From Symbiodinium natans (Eukaryota; Sar; Dinophyceae; Suessiales; Symbiodiniaceae), in contig CAJNDS010002495.1 of assembly GCA_905221605.1 (NCBI GenBank), forward strand, positions 105,714 through 169,713: a stretch of DNA of 64,000 bases. The letters run 5' to 3'. The notes under the pieces are model-generated. The model made no database searches. It saw only the letters and a list, made by a program, of their open reading frames with translations, and had not been told where the DNA came from. Positions 1 through 12,240 of the stretch are shown one piece after another; within the stretch, counting starts at the first letter, position 1; each line of letters opens with the position of its first letter. The translations under genes and the position numbers were made by a program.

Positions 1-479
1 GGGTTTCAACCGTCGACCTCATTTCTTTTGTGCAGGGGGGCAGAGGGGGTGTGGGGGTGGCTCTGCCCATCGAAGCTCCCCCCCACACCCCAGGTAAACG
101 TACCTGCATTGGTCTGTGCCTGGACTCTGTACAGAGTAGCTGGCAGGGCCCTCACCCTCATTTTCATGTCCACTTCATTTCGTGTTGCACCATTCCTCTG
201 AGTCTGGTACAGCGAGGCAGGACCCTACCTCATGTTTGCATCATCTCATCAAGGCTGCACATGCCATTCCTTGTGTCTGGCCTGTCTGGCAAAAAATCGC
301 CATTTCACCTTCATGCCCCAAGACACCCTTGGGATTGCAATGTCAACACCAGTTTGAAACATCAGAGGTATTCAGGAGCATGATGTACTTCAGTGACAGC
401 AGGCTTAGCCTGTCTAAGCTGATGTGGCTCGCAGATCGGAGGTACCAGTATTGGCTGTCAGGAAGGTTGCTTGAGTGTG
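1..479. repeat. Direct duplication, copy 1
   Basis: This block reappears almost unchanged at 1227-1702. Only a handful of differences are visible, including a 3-bp indel (CAT) near 167 and single-base changes. The copies are offset by 1226 bp. Copy 1 may extend off the left edge of the window, because the similarity begins at the first base. At its right end the shared text stops at a short GAGTGTGT motif, exactly where copy 2 carries a long TG tract. Several reading frames stay open through both copies, but none resembles a protein I know. Confidence 0.9.
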
Positions 480-753
480 TTCCAGGCAGTGTAGGGCTTG
501 TCCCTACGTCTTTCAGAACGCTGCCTGCGGCGGGGTTGCCCGTGCAGTATCCTGCAGATTTTGTCATGACGAAGCAGGGACCCATCCTGCAGACTTGGAT
601 GATGTGCAGGGCAGTTGATGCTGTTTGCTGTTTGTTGTTTGTTGTACGGTGGTATTCAGGCGCAGATCAGAGGTCTTTATGACTTACCCTCCTGCAGCCA
701 TCAGGTGTTGACGTTTTTTCGAGTAGTGTAGATCCCGTCCTTTGTTCTCCAAG

Positions 754-906
754 CATGTCTTGGTCTGGACAGAACTGGAACTCCCAACAGCAGCAGCCGC
801 GTGAGTGGAAAAAGTTCTTGGTGCGACAGCTGGCAACAGGACGATCAGAACTCAGTGAGCGGGATGCGTTTTTCCGAAAGGTGCAGACGTCGAGCGTATG
901 CGTTTA
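754..906 (+). other. Short polar ORF, possible retroelement remnant
   Basis: A 50-codon ATG frame encodes a Gln/Trp/Arg-rich peptide starting MSWSGQNWNSQQQQ, ending in a stop at 904-906. A second open stretch in another frame follows at about 914-1141. The polar, Gln-rich N-terminus followed by a frame change would fit a decayed non-LTR retroelement ORF. No reverse transcriptase or endonuclease motif is visible nearby, so this is only a suggestion. It is one of very few plus-strand candidates in the window. Confidence 0.2.
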
Positions 907-1226
907 AACGCCGGCGTTGGAAGCGGTAGTTTTGGCTTTTCCTGTTGTGCATTTCCCGGGTCCGCCCAAGGCGCCGGCAGAGTGGGCCGCATGGGTCCAT
1001 GGCACAGATCTAGCCTCGGGCAGAGTGCTGGCTACGGCCAGGCAAACATTAGGCTTGAAACTCGGCCTGACATCATTTTCGTTCTTTTGCCGATGCAGTT
1101 CCAACCCTGATTTCTGGGCTTATGCACGCCCGGCGCAATAAAACCTTTTCGACAAGTGCACGTGCACGGTCGACGTGCAATCCTTGGTCTTCTTGGCTTC
1201 TTGTGTGTGTCCAACCCTGTAACCAA

Positions 1227-1884
<658 letters not shown>

Positions 1885-1889
1885 CATGA

Positions 1890-4870
1890 TATGTTATGAA
1901 GACGACGCATCGCTATCCTGGCAAAAGACCACATCGAGAGCTTTTCCATGCTTCTCATTAGCGCATCCTGAGCATCCTGCCTCCGAGGACGGTTTGCTCG
2001 CGCAGCGGCTTGTGCAGCTCTCCTGCTTCTGCACGGTCTGCTCTGGGCAGCCAGGCCTTGGCCCTTGGACCATGGTGCGCCTGCACAATCGAGACCCGAT
2101 TGAGATCAGTCACCAACTATGCACATGTATTAAAATAGAAGAATAAAATATGTAAACTACTTGCATTTGGGAGAGCCGAACATAATTGGGGTTAACTCTG
2201 GATATCATGAAAAGCCTGGCATGCCAAACTAAACTTGCCATTTTGTCATGGAACCTAAAACCCGCCGATTTACCTTGAGGGTTTCTTCGTCTTGCCTCTT
2301 TCTCTCACCGTCCCCCGTCCCCCACCTCGCTGTTTCACCTCGTCCATCCCTCCGCGCGCCGCACCCTTTATCTGCCTGGGGCTCTCCTCTATGGCGCCTC
2401 CCCCACCCCTCCCCTACCTCCTACACGCCAACGTAACCGCGCTCCGTCCCTGGGACTCTGGCTGATTTTTGGGCTCATTAGCGACCACACCACCCCCCCC
2501 CACTCGCTCTCACCGGCTTCCACACCTCCTGTTTAGTGTTGTCTTTTTCCTTGGAAAGCATGTTGCAAATCGTGTTCGCCTCCTAGCTGAATCCTGACAG
2601 GGACTCGCGCGTGTTGTGTATGATTCCTGGTTGCGTTTCGCAATGCTGTCGGAACGCATGGGGTCGATGAGTCAACATGAGTCAGAGAAGCTTGTGACAA
2701 CTGATCCCGTCCTGCCCAAGCCAGACCGCCCACCTAGGAATGAGGCGCAACAGTTCATGCCAGCTGCCCATATTTCATCGCTGCATTCCAAGTACTGTGC
2801 AGGTCACCAGAATCACACACACACACACACACAGAGTGAACTGAAGGCACGCGACCATCACAGCTGCCAGTAGCACAGGTTGATGCCCGCCGGCCTAGAC
2901 ACCAAAGAACTGACGGCCTACATCCTACCGAGCTGCTCTTGTCAAACCTCGGCTTTCAGAATATCAGCGACTACCCTGTTGACTTTAAATCAAGTCACTT
3001 GATGGTGAAGGATTCGGGCCGCTTGTGGGTGCCCTCAAAACCTCCTCCTGAAAGTCCGAGCAGCCACCGCTTTGGACCGGGAAGGCAGCGTACCAGGCTC
3101 TGGAAGAGACCCCATGGGTTTCTGTGCACACACTTGTTGTGCTGCAGGGCTTATGGCATCGGTTGTGAGGTGTTGCCGAACATCGGAAACAGCAGCTGTT
3201 GAGCGTGCAGGTTTCATGACAGTGTGGCTGGCACGTCCCAAGGTGCTCGTGTCGACCGAGAGCTGATCAAAAAAACAGCGGCCCACCATAAAGCCAAAGC
3301 CGACATGGACCTGCACCCATTGGTGAGGTCTGGACGCTGCTCCGAGGCTGGAGAGCACGATGCCAGCCTGGCACGTGCTGCATACTGATAGCATCTGATG
3401 GCATGTATGTGAATGTGTGGATGTGTGTGTGCTTTTGGGGCTCAAAGAGTCACAAGCTAAGCTCTGACAGGTATGAGGCTGAGCGGACGGAATGGCAGAG
3501 GGCAGCTGACTGAGTCCCTCCCCTGGCTTGCGCTCAAAGCCAGCAAGGCGAGCGATGTGGTTGCCCCGGGGTGCCTTACACGTGGAATCCCAGAGACATA
3601 TTGAAGTAGATGGACCACTGGACCACGCATGGATAAAGAACACTTTGGCGGCAACACTTGCATCAGTCTTGCGTCACGTAGCAATGCAAGGCCAAGAGAA
3701 TGCACACGCTGCTTTTCTGCACGAAGGCATGGTGCCAAAGGCTTACAGCCTTCGCTTAAGGCTTAGGGTGCCCCAGCTCAGATCGGAATTCGGACAGTAG
3801 TCGATTGATGTCGCGCACAACATCCTGCCAAAGGCCCTGAGTGCTGCGCTTGTCCTACACTACTTTGAACACTACAGTGCAACGACCTCTTTTCCATTTG
3901 CATCCACGTCACATGGAAACGGGAGAGGTAACCGTCCATAGAACCTCAATGTGTTTAAACATCAGTGTTGCCTGATGACATCTGTGCCTCCACTGCACAG
4001 AGATCATAAGACCGGCAAGGAGCTCAGTACGGTCGGCATTGGTCCTTGGGTCTTTTCGCGAAGTCCAACCGCACACAGAAAAAACAAAATGCAGGTGAAA
4101 GAAGTCAATTCGTTTCGTTCACCATGTTCTAGATTCTAAAGGTTATCGCTAATTCTGTTGCTATCTTACGACCTTGTATTTCTTGCCGCTTCCCTTTCCT
4201 CATTTGCTTGTAGTTCCCTCAGCATGAATCACAACGCTATCCGCTAGCGCCTCCAGAGGTGCTTCTTTCCGACGATCACTTTTTGCACAAGCAAGCGCTT
4301 GCCAAGTCAGTCAAACTTCGCGCGTGCCACCGAAGGAGACCTGCTCAGCAACGCTCGCCACACTTAATTACGTATACGCAGCTGGGGCACAAAGCAAAAG
4401 CCCGCCACCCCTGAAGCCTTCTCGATGCTGGCTTTCTGCGTGCTGCTTCCCCTCGTCGAAGCTGTGGCAGGATCGCTCTGGCAATGCGCAGCCTTGCCAT
4501 CGCACAACTACCATACAAACTCGACGTGTGCTCGAAAAAACATGATGACCCCGCTTCTGGAGAAATTTGCCATACTACAGTGCTGAGAATTCATGTCCTC
4601 CCCGTGTGCTTCCCAGACACAAGGCGCTGGTCAGACGTAGACGACGGCTTTTCTCAAATCTGCACGTGCTTGGCAAGCAGCGCTGCCTCCATGCAGCAAC
4701 CACTTCAGCACAACTTCAGAGGCTTGCAGACGCTTAACTCACATAGTGCACTGACTGTCACCTGCCGGGCAGTGTGTGCACAGCTGCAGGATTTCCTGAA
4801 GCGAGACAATTTAAAGAAGCAGCCGCTGCTGGCGAAAGGGGGAGGCTACCCAAACCCAGCAACTCAATCG
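1890..4870. other. Stretch without a supported gene
   Basis: No frame in this 3-kb stretch shows a domain I recognise. Overlapping open frames at 3035-3643 (minus) and 3528-3800 (plus) contradict each other and have no family signature. A short CA run lies at 2816-2832. The AT-rich text near 2128-2155 contains AATAAA-like motifs, but dinoflagellates do not rely on this signal, so no weight is given to it. The stretch is probably intergenic, downstream of the minus-strand amine oxidase gene. Confidence 0.5.
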
Positions 4871-4876
4871 GCTAAG

Positions 4877-7800
4877 TCAACAACCAGGACCAACACCAAG
4901 CCAAAAAAACAGACCACCCTCAACCCGGACTCTGGACCACAATCCTGGAGAGAAAGTCGTTCGCAGCTTGAGAAGCCAAGGGTCATGTTTAAAGAGTGGC
5001 CAGCTTTCTTCTGCATTTCTTTCCAGATGCAGAAGTTCATGTGCTGCGCGAGCTCCGCTTACGACAGCAGCATGCACGTTGCCTTGGGGCAAATCTTGGT
5101 AACCGAGGTGTGGGCCTGGCGTGCGGCCCTAGCCCTCGGCACTGGGGGAATATGGTCTCGAAACGCTGCCACGCAATGCCACGCAATGCCAAGCAATGCC
5201 AAGCAATGCCAAGCAATGCCAAGCAACCCCACAATAGTCTGCAAGTCGCCTCTCCGGCAAAGTGCAGCTTGCCAACTCTGTGCGCCAAGGCATCAAAATC
5301 CTCTGAACGCCGGGTTTCAGCTCGGCTTCACTGTGTCAACTTACAACGTCAGCTAGTGCAACCAAAAAAACCTGAACTCAAAACTCCTGAACACCCTGAG
5401 AACCCGAAAGCCTTACAGTCTCCGCATAAGGAATCGCGGCGCGACCACTCCTTTTTGCTCCTAAACCCTAAAGCAAACTCTAATCCGTCGCTTAAGAGAT
5501 ACCCGAATACCAACGCTAAGCTCTAAAAGGAGATGTGGCGTGGCAAGCCCCGCGCTGGTGAGCGCCTGGCCCATCAGGGAGCGCGGGGCAGCTCAGCTCC
5601 ATGACTCTGGGCGCTTCCCGCTGCATGGACAGCTCAGCCCACCCTCACCACTGGCAAAACTCCACACCAATCCCAACAGCTGCACAAACCCCCCGAAACC
5701 TAGGGAAACCCTAGGATTTGCTATGTGGCGTCAGCCTTGAGACCTCTGTTTGTATCCAGAAATCCCCGCCCCTGGGCCGGCCAAAGTCTCCAGTAGATCT
5801 CTAGACGGGGCATGTCCTTCTTGCGTAGTGGCTACGCAGAGGGAGGCTTTCGTGTTTGCCTACAAAACATAGCGGACATGGAGTTTTTTCATATCACAAT
5901 GTAAAGGCGTCTTGCTTGGCAAGCTCTCCTTTAGAAAGCAGGCTTGTAAGGCTTCAAAATACGTAACACAGCAACGATCAAAAACGGGAGGGGGGGGGTT
6001 GGAGGGGAGGGGGGGGGGGCTGCTATGCAGGGTCCGCCCCCCCCTCCGGCGCCGCGAAGTCTTGAGACCACCGTTGATTGCAAACACCACTCCCTTCATG
6101 TTCCTTTGTTGTTGCCTTTAGTTGCTCTGCTTTTTGGTGCCCAAAGTTGTTCCCTTGTTTTGTCTGCTCTTCGAAACTTTTCAGACCGGTCCTCACGTAT
6201 TTTTCCGGTGGTGACTGCTGGCATGTAATGAAGCCACCCGCACAGGTATCAGTTTCACTGATGAACACACGGCAGCAGTCCTTCGCAGACGAGTTCACTC
6301 GAGCATAACTCCAAGCCCCCCTGATGAAAGGGTTGCTGGACCACTTCGTGATCATGACTTCCTCCACAACGGAGGATCCAATCGCAGCATCAAGCTCGGA
6401 TGTGACTTGACCTGCAGGTGATTGGGGACAGACGTGCTCTCACGTGCTCGGCAGGGCATGCAACGGCTCATAAGCTGTTTGCTGAGCTAAGCTGCGCTTC
6501 AGAGCCTCAGCATCCATCATTTCTGCGCTGATTGCTTGCTGGCCACCCAGAAAGCATTCCTTGTCATGGCAGCACACAGCAGACCCTGCACCGGACAGTG
6601 CATTGCACAGACTGTCAGTGACAGTGCCGCTACGGATTTCATCAAGCTTCCAATATCGGTCTGGAATGTTCAAGCTCGTCCCAAATACAGTAGGATATCA
6701 GATTTCGGCCTCCCTCGCCTCGTGGAGCCAGTCGCCCCAAGGAGTACACTCCATCAAGTCTTGGCACAAGCTGCGACAGCTTGACTAGCCTCAGACTTCT
6801 ATGATGTACGTGCCTGGAAGCATCTGGCAGCAGACCCTGCATGATGCCCCATGACTGTCAATTGATCACAAGAGTCTACACCAAGTACATTTCAAAATGC
6901 TTGAACGAAAAACATTGCCGATGCCAGCAACATCCTCAAGCCACCAAGCGTCAGAAGAATAAACAAAGGCAAAAGACACAGACAGGCAAAAAGGAGCCAT
7001 TCACACCCACCAAAGTGTGAGACACTCAGTCTAAGTTTACATCGTTTCATAATATGACTCAAGGTCGCACATTGGAAAGTAATGCTGTCCGCACCTGCCT
7101 GCTCGTGTATTTGCTCAGCTTGGCTGCGTCTTGCAATGGTACTCCCCCTTGCTGCATCGCCCACCCTGCCAGTACGGTGCCGTCCGCTTCTGTCAGCGGC
7201 ATCACTGGACAGCTCAGAGGTTTTGAGTCTCAACTCTTAACGGTCTTAAGTCTTAACATATGAACAGGGAAGTGAACAGGGAGCAAGACAATTGATGCCC
7301 TGACCGCCCCCCATTGGGCTCCACGAGAGGGAACCCGTGAGATGAGCAGCTCAAGTGTTTGGAGTATGCCGAACCCAGGCTTGCATACGAGTTCGGGAGG
7401 AAGTGTTTGCTTCTCTTGGTCGGCGAAATGTTCCGAATGCTTGAACATGTTTACGAGGCCGTGCAAGTGCCTTTGCTCATGTTGGGATGTTCTAGTAGTA
7501 CTGCTAGTCGCCGTCCAAGGGGCACTTTGGCAACGTTCCCCATGCCCAGGCGTTTCAGCGCTTCTCGTTTCCAGCTCGGGAGCGAGGGCTCGAAAGCAAT
7601 GTTCTCCTCAGAGACCATGGCATGTGGGCGCATGCGTGTCATTGGATCTGGGCAAGAACCAAAGGATCATGACTGGTGTAAGGAATAAGGAAAGGATCAG
7701 CTTGCAATGCTCCGACTGAGGCTGTAAGGATGACCGATGCACCTGTCAGCAGGACAACACGGGCCCCTCTGCCTGAGAATGTCGGCTGCTCCAGTCCAGC

Positions 7801-9306
7801 CTCGAAGTTCAGTCCCATTCACAATGAGGGCCACGCTTTCGTTCGAGTACTTAATTCCTTGCAGGTTGCGAGCTTTCAAAACTGGTGGCAAGTTCTTGCA
7901 CTAGCAGATCGACCGAGCTGCGCGAAACGGGGGATTGCAAGCGCACGTCCAAGCCAGCAGCCAACCGCTGAACCAATGTGGAGTAGCCACCTAAACGGCC
8001 GACACGCAGAGACACAGCGTCACAGCGGCCGTATTCACAAGAGCACGTCCAGCCTTGTACGTAGGCATCCCCGTGCTTCTCCAAACCGGCCGACCTGTTG
8101 GGATAAAAGTCCGTGTAGTCCTCCACATATTCGCCCAAGGCACCTTACGATCTGAGATGGCAGCCAAATCGCCACTGTAACCGCAAGCTGCATGAGCTGC
8201 TGAGCGCTAGCCAAAATTTGCTGCCAGCCACTGAGCTCCTGAATAGAGGCGCCGGAGTCCTTGCACAAAATGCAGAGCAGGATTGACCCTAAGATTCGGG
8301 AAGGGATGCCCGCACGACGCAATCAAGGAGCCAGTCCTGCTCATAGGCTATTTTCTGGTGCCAGTCGAGAATGGCTTGTCCATAGGCCGAGTAGTTGACT
8401 TTCAGCGCTCGATGCCACACATCGGCCACAGAGATGCCCACATCTTTCTCTGAAAGCGTGCCCTGGAGCCAGGAACAGCCGTGTGCAGCTATCAGCCTGA
8501 CTTCAACTACACTTGCCGAAGTCGCCCACACTTAGAACATTCCTGGATCCTTACGGAACACTCCTGGAACCTCAGAAGCGTGCTGAGAATTTCGTTCAGG
8601 CGTCTCGAGCAAAGATATCAGTGGCCGACCGTGCAGACTCAAAGAGATCGAAAGATAAGTCCCGCTCAGCTGCACTGAGTGGCAAGTTCTCAGGTGACAG
8701 CAGCAGCAATCTGCTTCGTGACCCTTCATAGTCATCGTCTCCTCCGACACGGATTTGTCCAACCTTGTACATATCCAGCAAGGTGGATAGTGGTACATTG
8801 TCGATACCACCATGGATCCAGTGTGCGCCCTCCTCCGTGCCAGCGAACACACCCGTCTGAAAGGTGTGGGTTCGACCACCCAAGCGGTCCAGCGCTTCCA
8901 ACACGGTGACGTCACATCCTTAGACAAACACATGTGGCGGTGGGATGCTTACAGACATGTGCTGCATGCGGGATCATTGGCGGTTCCGGCCTTTCAGTCA
9001 GAGGCCGTGCATGGCCGTGCCTTTCGACTCAACTCAACGAGGTCATCCGAGTTCGGCCGTGTCTCCAAACTTCTGAAGCGAGCTGGCGGCGACCAGTCCA
9101 GCAATCCCAGCGCCGACCACAAAGACCTTCCCCTCCTTCGAGCGAGTGTGCAGAAGTAGAAGAACTGGAACTCAAGTGGAGCAAAAACAAAGAAAGAGCG
9201 CTCGGCTTTCGACTACAGAAAGACTGCCTATGACTGCCCTTTGCTGCTCCTCGCAGGTGTTGGCAATCGGGGCCAGGATCCACAAGGTTAGCGCGCCCAG
9301 CAACAT
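4877..9306 (-). CDS. FAD-dependent amine oxidase, secreted type, at least 14 exons
   Basis: Flavin amine oxidase: FAD-linked oxidation of an amine or polyamine to aldehyde, H2O2 and ammonia or amine. Exons, 5' to 3': 9306-9238, 9135-9066, 8918-8605, 8462-8321, 8143-8054, 7990-7922, 7857-7801, 7742-7702, 7606-7526, about 7440-7340 (frame unsure), about 6670-6592, 6534 to about 6470, about 6407-6271, 5302-5228 and 5082-4877. The start encodes a signal peptide, MLLGALTLWILAPIANTC. Next come the dinucleotide fold VFVVGAGIAGLVAASSLQKF, CDVTVLEALDRLGGRTHTF and GAHWIHGG. Then follow VQGGYSTLVQRLAAGLDVRL, VSRIKYSNESVALIVNGTEL, LPSWKREALKRLGMGNVAKV, TKWSSNPFIRGAWSYARV and the C-terminal FAD motif GKLHFAGEATC with NVHAAVVSGARAAHELL. 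Frames agree across most junctions. Donors are GC (gcagtc, gctgga, gcagct), GA (gagaca, gacgcc) or GT. Several introns are only 57-64 nt. Substrate is unknown. The weakest part is 6.6-7.5 kb. Confidence 0.9.
5165..5228. repeat. Intronic decamer tandem repeat
   Basis: Six head-to-tail decamers of the type AAGCAATGCC/ACGCAATGCC lie in the last intron (5083-5227) of the amine oxidase gene. The array begins immediately at the predicted GT donor on the minus strand, so the 5' splice site and the repeat overlap. Confidence 0.9.
5986..6020. repeat. Poly-G tract in intron
   Basis: Runs of 9 to 11 G separated by single other bases lie inside the longest amine oxidase intron (5303-6270). On the minus strand this is a C-rich tract upstream of the acceptor. 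It could form a G-quadruplex. No further function is evident. Confidence 0.85.
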
Positions 9307-9309
9307 GGC

Positions 9310-10110
9310 CCACGGCGAAGTTGCTCAAATCTTGCAAACAGACTTTTCTTCTTCAGGAGAACTCTGCTGTCCGATGCTGGCTACTCACTACTCTGGACTG
9401 AACTGCCGGTGAGTCTTGCAACTTGAGCCTGCCATGCAAAGAGTGTGGCCTTCAGCAGACCCGCCGTCGTTGTGTGAGTTTTTGAATGGAATCGCACGCG
9501 GCTTGGAAGCACACCTTTGAGGCTGCAGCGAATCCATGTTATTGCCATTTCGCAGGAAGCTAATCATTCTTACAGTCATGTCCGGCGGGCGGCAGCAGCA
9601 GCTCCGCTCAAGATGATTTCCTTTAGGCCCCGATACGCCACCAATCTTGCGATGCTTTGTTTCGTGAGCTACCAAACAATCTGGCTTTCAGTTTTCGGGT
9701 ATGATGAGGCTGCGTAGTCGGGTGGCGCGTTCCGGGGCGGTTGGGGCGATTGGGGTGATTGGGGTGTACCCTCTCCTTCTCGGGGTTGTTGGTGGCTGTG
9801 GTGGATAATGCAGTTCGGTACATGACTCGACCCTTATGCGGCCATACGGCTATCTGCGTTCTTTCCAGACGTCAAAGGAGTTGACCCTGTCTCCACCTCG
9901 AGCCTTGCAACCTCCTGAGGCTGCTACGTCTGCTTGCTATATACTGTAGTGACTGTAGTGGGATAAAGGGGCAGCCCCTGTCATCGATTCAGCCAGGTCT
10001 CGCACACCACCAATGACGAGCAAAGGAGCGCACATCTCTTGTCCCCAACCAAGCCCGTACACCACGGGCTCCTTTAGGTGATCGGAGTCGAACCTGCTAG
10101 TAGCTACGCT
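9310..10110. other. Intergenic stretch upstream of the amine oxidase
   Basis: This is the 5' flank of the amine oxidase gene on the minus strand. It holds short G-rich direct repeats (GGTTGGGGCGATTGGGGTGA type) near 9720-9770. No TATA box or known dinoflagellate promoter motif can be assigned, and no coding frame stands out. Confidence 0.4.
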
Positions 10111-10112
10111 AG

Positions 10113-10652
10113 CTACCGGCGGACACGATGAACACCACGTCGCGCGACAGCAGGCACGGGTTTAGTCAGTTTAGTCAGTTTAGTCCCCTTTCTGCCAAGC
10201 AGCAAGCAGTGCTGGAGCAACTGTTGCCCAGCATGTATCTGTAAACGCGGCCAGCCCTTCTCCGGCAAGTTGAAAAAGGATTGTTCCTGGAGGCAGCGCG
10301 GGCAACCCTCGAATCTCATATCTGCAGCCGAAAGGTACCTCGACGCGCATGCAATCGCATGCACCAGCAAGCTTAACCTTCCTGCCTGCAGGCCATAGCC
10401 CGCCTTTTCATTTGTCGACCGGAAGGCCAAAGAACCATCCTCATTCCTCAGGTCGAAAGAACTGAAAGAACTGAACCGCAAAAATGACTCATCGGCTGGA
10501 TGCTGAAGCCAAGCGGAACCCAGAGCCAGCCGGGCAGCAGGATCTCGAAAAATTTCCTTCTTGCGACCTTCGATCTTACACGCATTGGAGTCATATGGAA
10601 GCAGGCCGAATTTCAGCAGAGGCACATCGTGCGTGTGCAGGTGCACGGCCAA
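10113..10652 (-). CDS. Candidate exon, unrecognised protein with HTH copper-site-like motif
   Basis: A long minus-strand frame reads as natural protein for its first 100 residues: ILAVHLHTHDVPLLKFG, then a charged stretch (IEGRKKEIFRDPAARLALG) and WLQHPADESFLRF. The HLHTHD motif recalls the CuB ligand pair HTH of copper type II monooxygenases (PHM family), but I do not see the later Met ligand or the N-terminal His sites, so this stays a guess. The end of the frame (repeated TKLTKL from a TTTAGTCAG triplication) is probably intron or 3' sequence. Confidence 0.4.
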   Translation of the reverse strand: MAVHLHTHDVPLLKFGLLPYDSNACKIEGRKKEIFRDPAARLALGSAWLQHPADESFLRFSSFSSFDLRNEDGSLAFRSTNEKAGYGLQAGRLSLLVHAIACASRYLSAADMRFEGCPRCLQEQSFFNLPEKGWPRLQIHAGQQLLQHCLLLGRKGTKLTKLTKPVPAVARRGVHRVRR

Positions 10653-10782
10653 AATCTCAGGCCATTCCTTAGTCTGTTGCCAGATGTACCGACAGTATCC
10701 GTGACAGAGTCCAGAGATGTCCAGAGCAACAAGTGAGGATGCGTTGATCTCTCTACTCGCACTTCCTCAGCGCTCTTCTCGT

Positions 10783-11097
10783 CTAATCAGCGTCTGATAC
10801 TTCTCCCGCGACGGTCAACATTTGATCATGTGCCTCCAGAGCGGGGCCACATTGTGCAACCTTGTGCAACCGAGGAGCCTCGTTGTCGGAGATAAGACTC
10901 CGCAATGTCTCTGCAGACACACGGGTGATCCACTCCACAGGCCCTTGCTGTGGTTGGACGTTCATGTTGAAATTGAGTGCTCCTCCAGCTCTCGGGGCGG
11001 GGATGCGAACTTGAGACTCCTTTTGTTGTTGCCACCCTGAAGAACTCCTGTTAGGGTTTCGGGCTTCATGTTCGCTTCGCACGAGCCCCTCCTGCAA
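10783..11097 (-). CDS. Candidate exon, unrecognised
   Basis: The minus-strand frame contains NFNMNVQPQQGPVEWITRVS followed by ETLRSLISDNEAPRLHKVAQ, a soluble helical-looking segment with balanced composition. It lies just upstream of the 10.1-10.6 kb candidate on the same strand, so both may belong to one gene. No family is recognised and the boundaries are uncertain. Confidence 0.35.
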   Translation of the reverse strand: MQEGLVRSEHEARNPNRSSSGWQQQKESQVRIPAPRAGGALNFNMNVQPQQGPVEWITRVSAETLRSLISDNEAPRLHKVAQCGPALEAHDQMLTVAGEVSDAD

Positions 11098-11292
11098 GTC
11101 CCTCTCCTTTGAGGGTTAAGTTGAGGGCTCAGGGTTTGCAACATTCCTTTCTGGTCAAAACCCCGCGCTGCCACGTTCCCTTCACAGCTTGGGCTTTCCC
11201 ACTAAGTGCCACTCCCCCGTTTCCAGCTGCTTTGGAGCTCAGGGCTTGCGACCTCGCACCGTTAGCCTTCGAACGTAAATGTTCTGACTGAT

Positions 11293-12094
11293 TTAGTTGA
11301 TTAGGAGAAGCTGTCCTACCAAAGCGGCCGGCTTCAGGGAATGCGAAGAAGTCACATACCTCGGGTTCACGTGTCCAAAAAGAGAACCAACGGCATCATC
11401 GCGCACACATGACATGTGATCAATGTCGCTGACCGGCGGCAGATCCATGCCACTGGATTCAACAATGTCCTCACTCGAGAAGGCAGGCATGCACTCTCTG
11501 CTATGCGAAAAAAAGCCACTCGAGCCTTGGGACATCTTCGGGAGATGTATCATTAAAGTACAAGTTCGTAGACTACCCTAGGGTGAGGAATCGTGAGCGC
11601 TTCGTTTTGGAGATGTGTAGAAGTTGGGCACGACAAGGAGTGTGCTGGTCTCTTCTCTGTGAAGCCAAGCTTCGTCGTCGTAGTCCCAGCATTTGGGGAA
11701 AAGGAAATGTCGCTCCATCAGCGCGCTGCCAGGTACAGGTGCTGTGCTAGTGTGGCCAGTGCCATTCCATAGTGACATAGTGATATGCATGATTTGTCTA
11801 GCAAGCACATAGCATGACTAGACATTCTAACGACCGGAACCGAGCATCTGTTTCCCGACGGGGATGCCATAGCCGTCTGGCAAAAAGTAGTCTCCAGCTT
11901 CCTGACTTACGGCCAACACATGCCGGCCTCCACGAAGATATTTCTGCGAGCGGCATGAACCCCTCTAATTCTGTTGCCGAAGTGTCTTTGTCATGAGATG
12001 CCAGCATGCGCATGGACTTCTCGTCTATCCCAACAGGCGTTTCCGGAACCTCGCCATCCACAACATAAGCTCGCCCCTTGGTTGCGGAGAGCAA
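11293..12094 (-). CDS. Cluster of candidate exons, unrecognised
   Basis: Three minus-strand frames look protein-like. About 12070-11850 reads GRAYVVDGEVPETPVGIDEK and LASHDKDTSATELEGFMPLA. About 11720-11580 reads MERHFLFPKCWDYDDEAWLH and STLLVVPNFYTSPKRS. About 11553-11320 reads MPAFSSEDIVESSGMDLPPV. They follow in order on the same strand and are separated by short gaps typical of introns here. No domain is recognised, so they may be one gene or parts of two. Confidence 0.35.
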
Positions 12095-12240
12095 GAAGTC
12101 GCCCTGTCCGGACCTCTATCACACCGCCTTTGTAGGGAAACCCAGAGAAACGTCTCTACGACAAGATCATTCCAGCTGCGGCTGACAATGGAGTCGGGGC
12201 ATCGTAAGCATAGATGTTGATGTGGTGCACCAAGCTGACC

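Noticed and set aside
3035-3643. 202-codon minus-strand frame
   Set aside because: Low-complexity His/Ser/Thr stretches, conflicting open frames on the plus strand and no family resemblance.
4484-5526. Plus-strand frames of 290 and 176 codons
   Set aside because: They overlap the final amine oxidase exons on the other strand, which carry family motifs (FAGEAT, VHAAVVSGARAA).
10040-10110. tRNA-like T-loop text (GGAGTCGAACCTG on the plus strand)
   Set aside because: The arms next to the loop do not pair beyond two bases, and no D-arm or acceptor stem can be folded.
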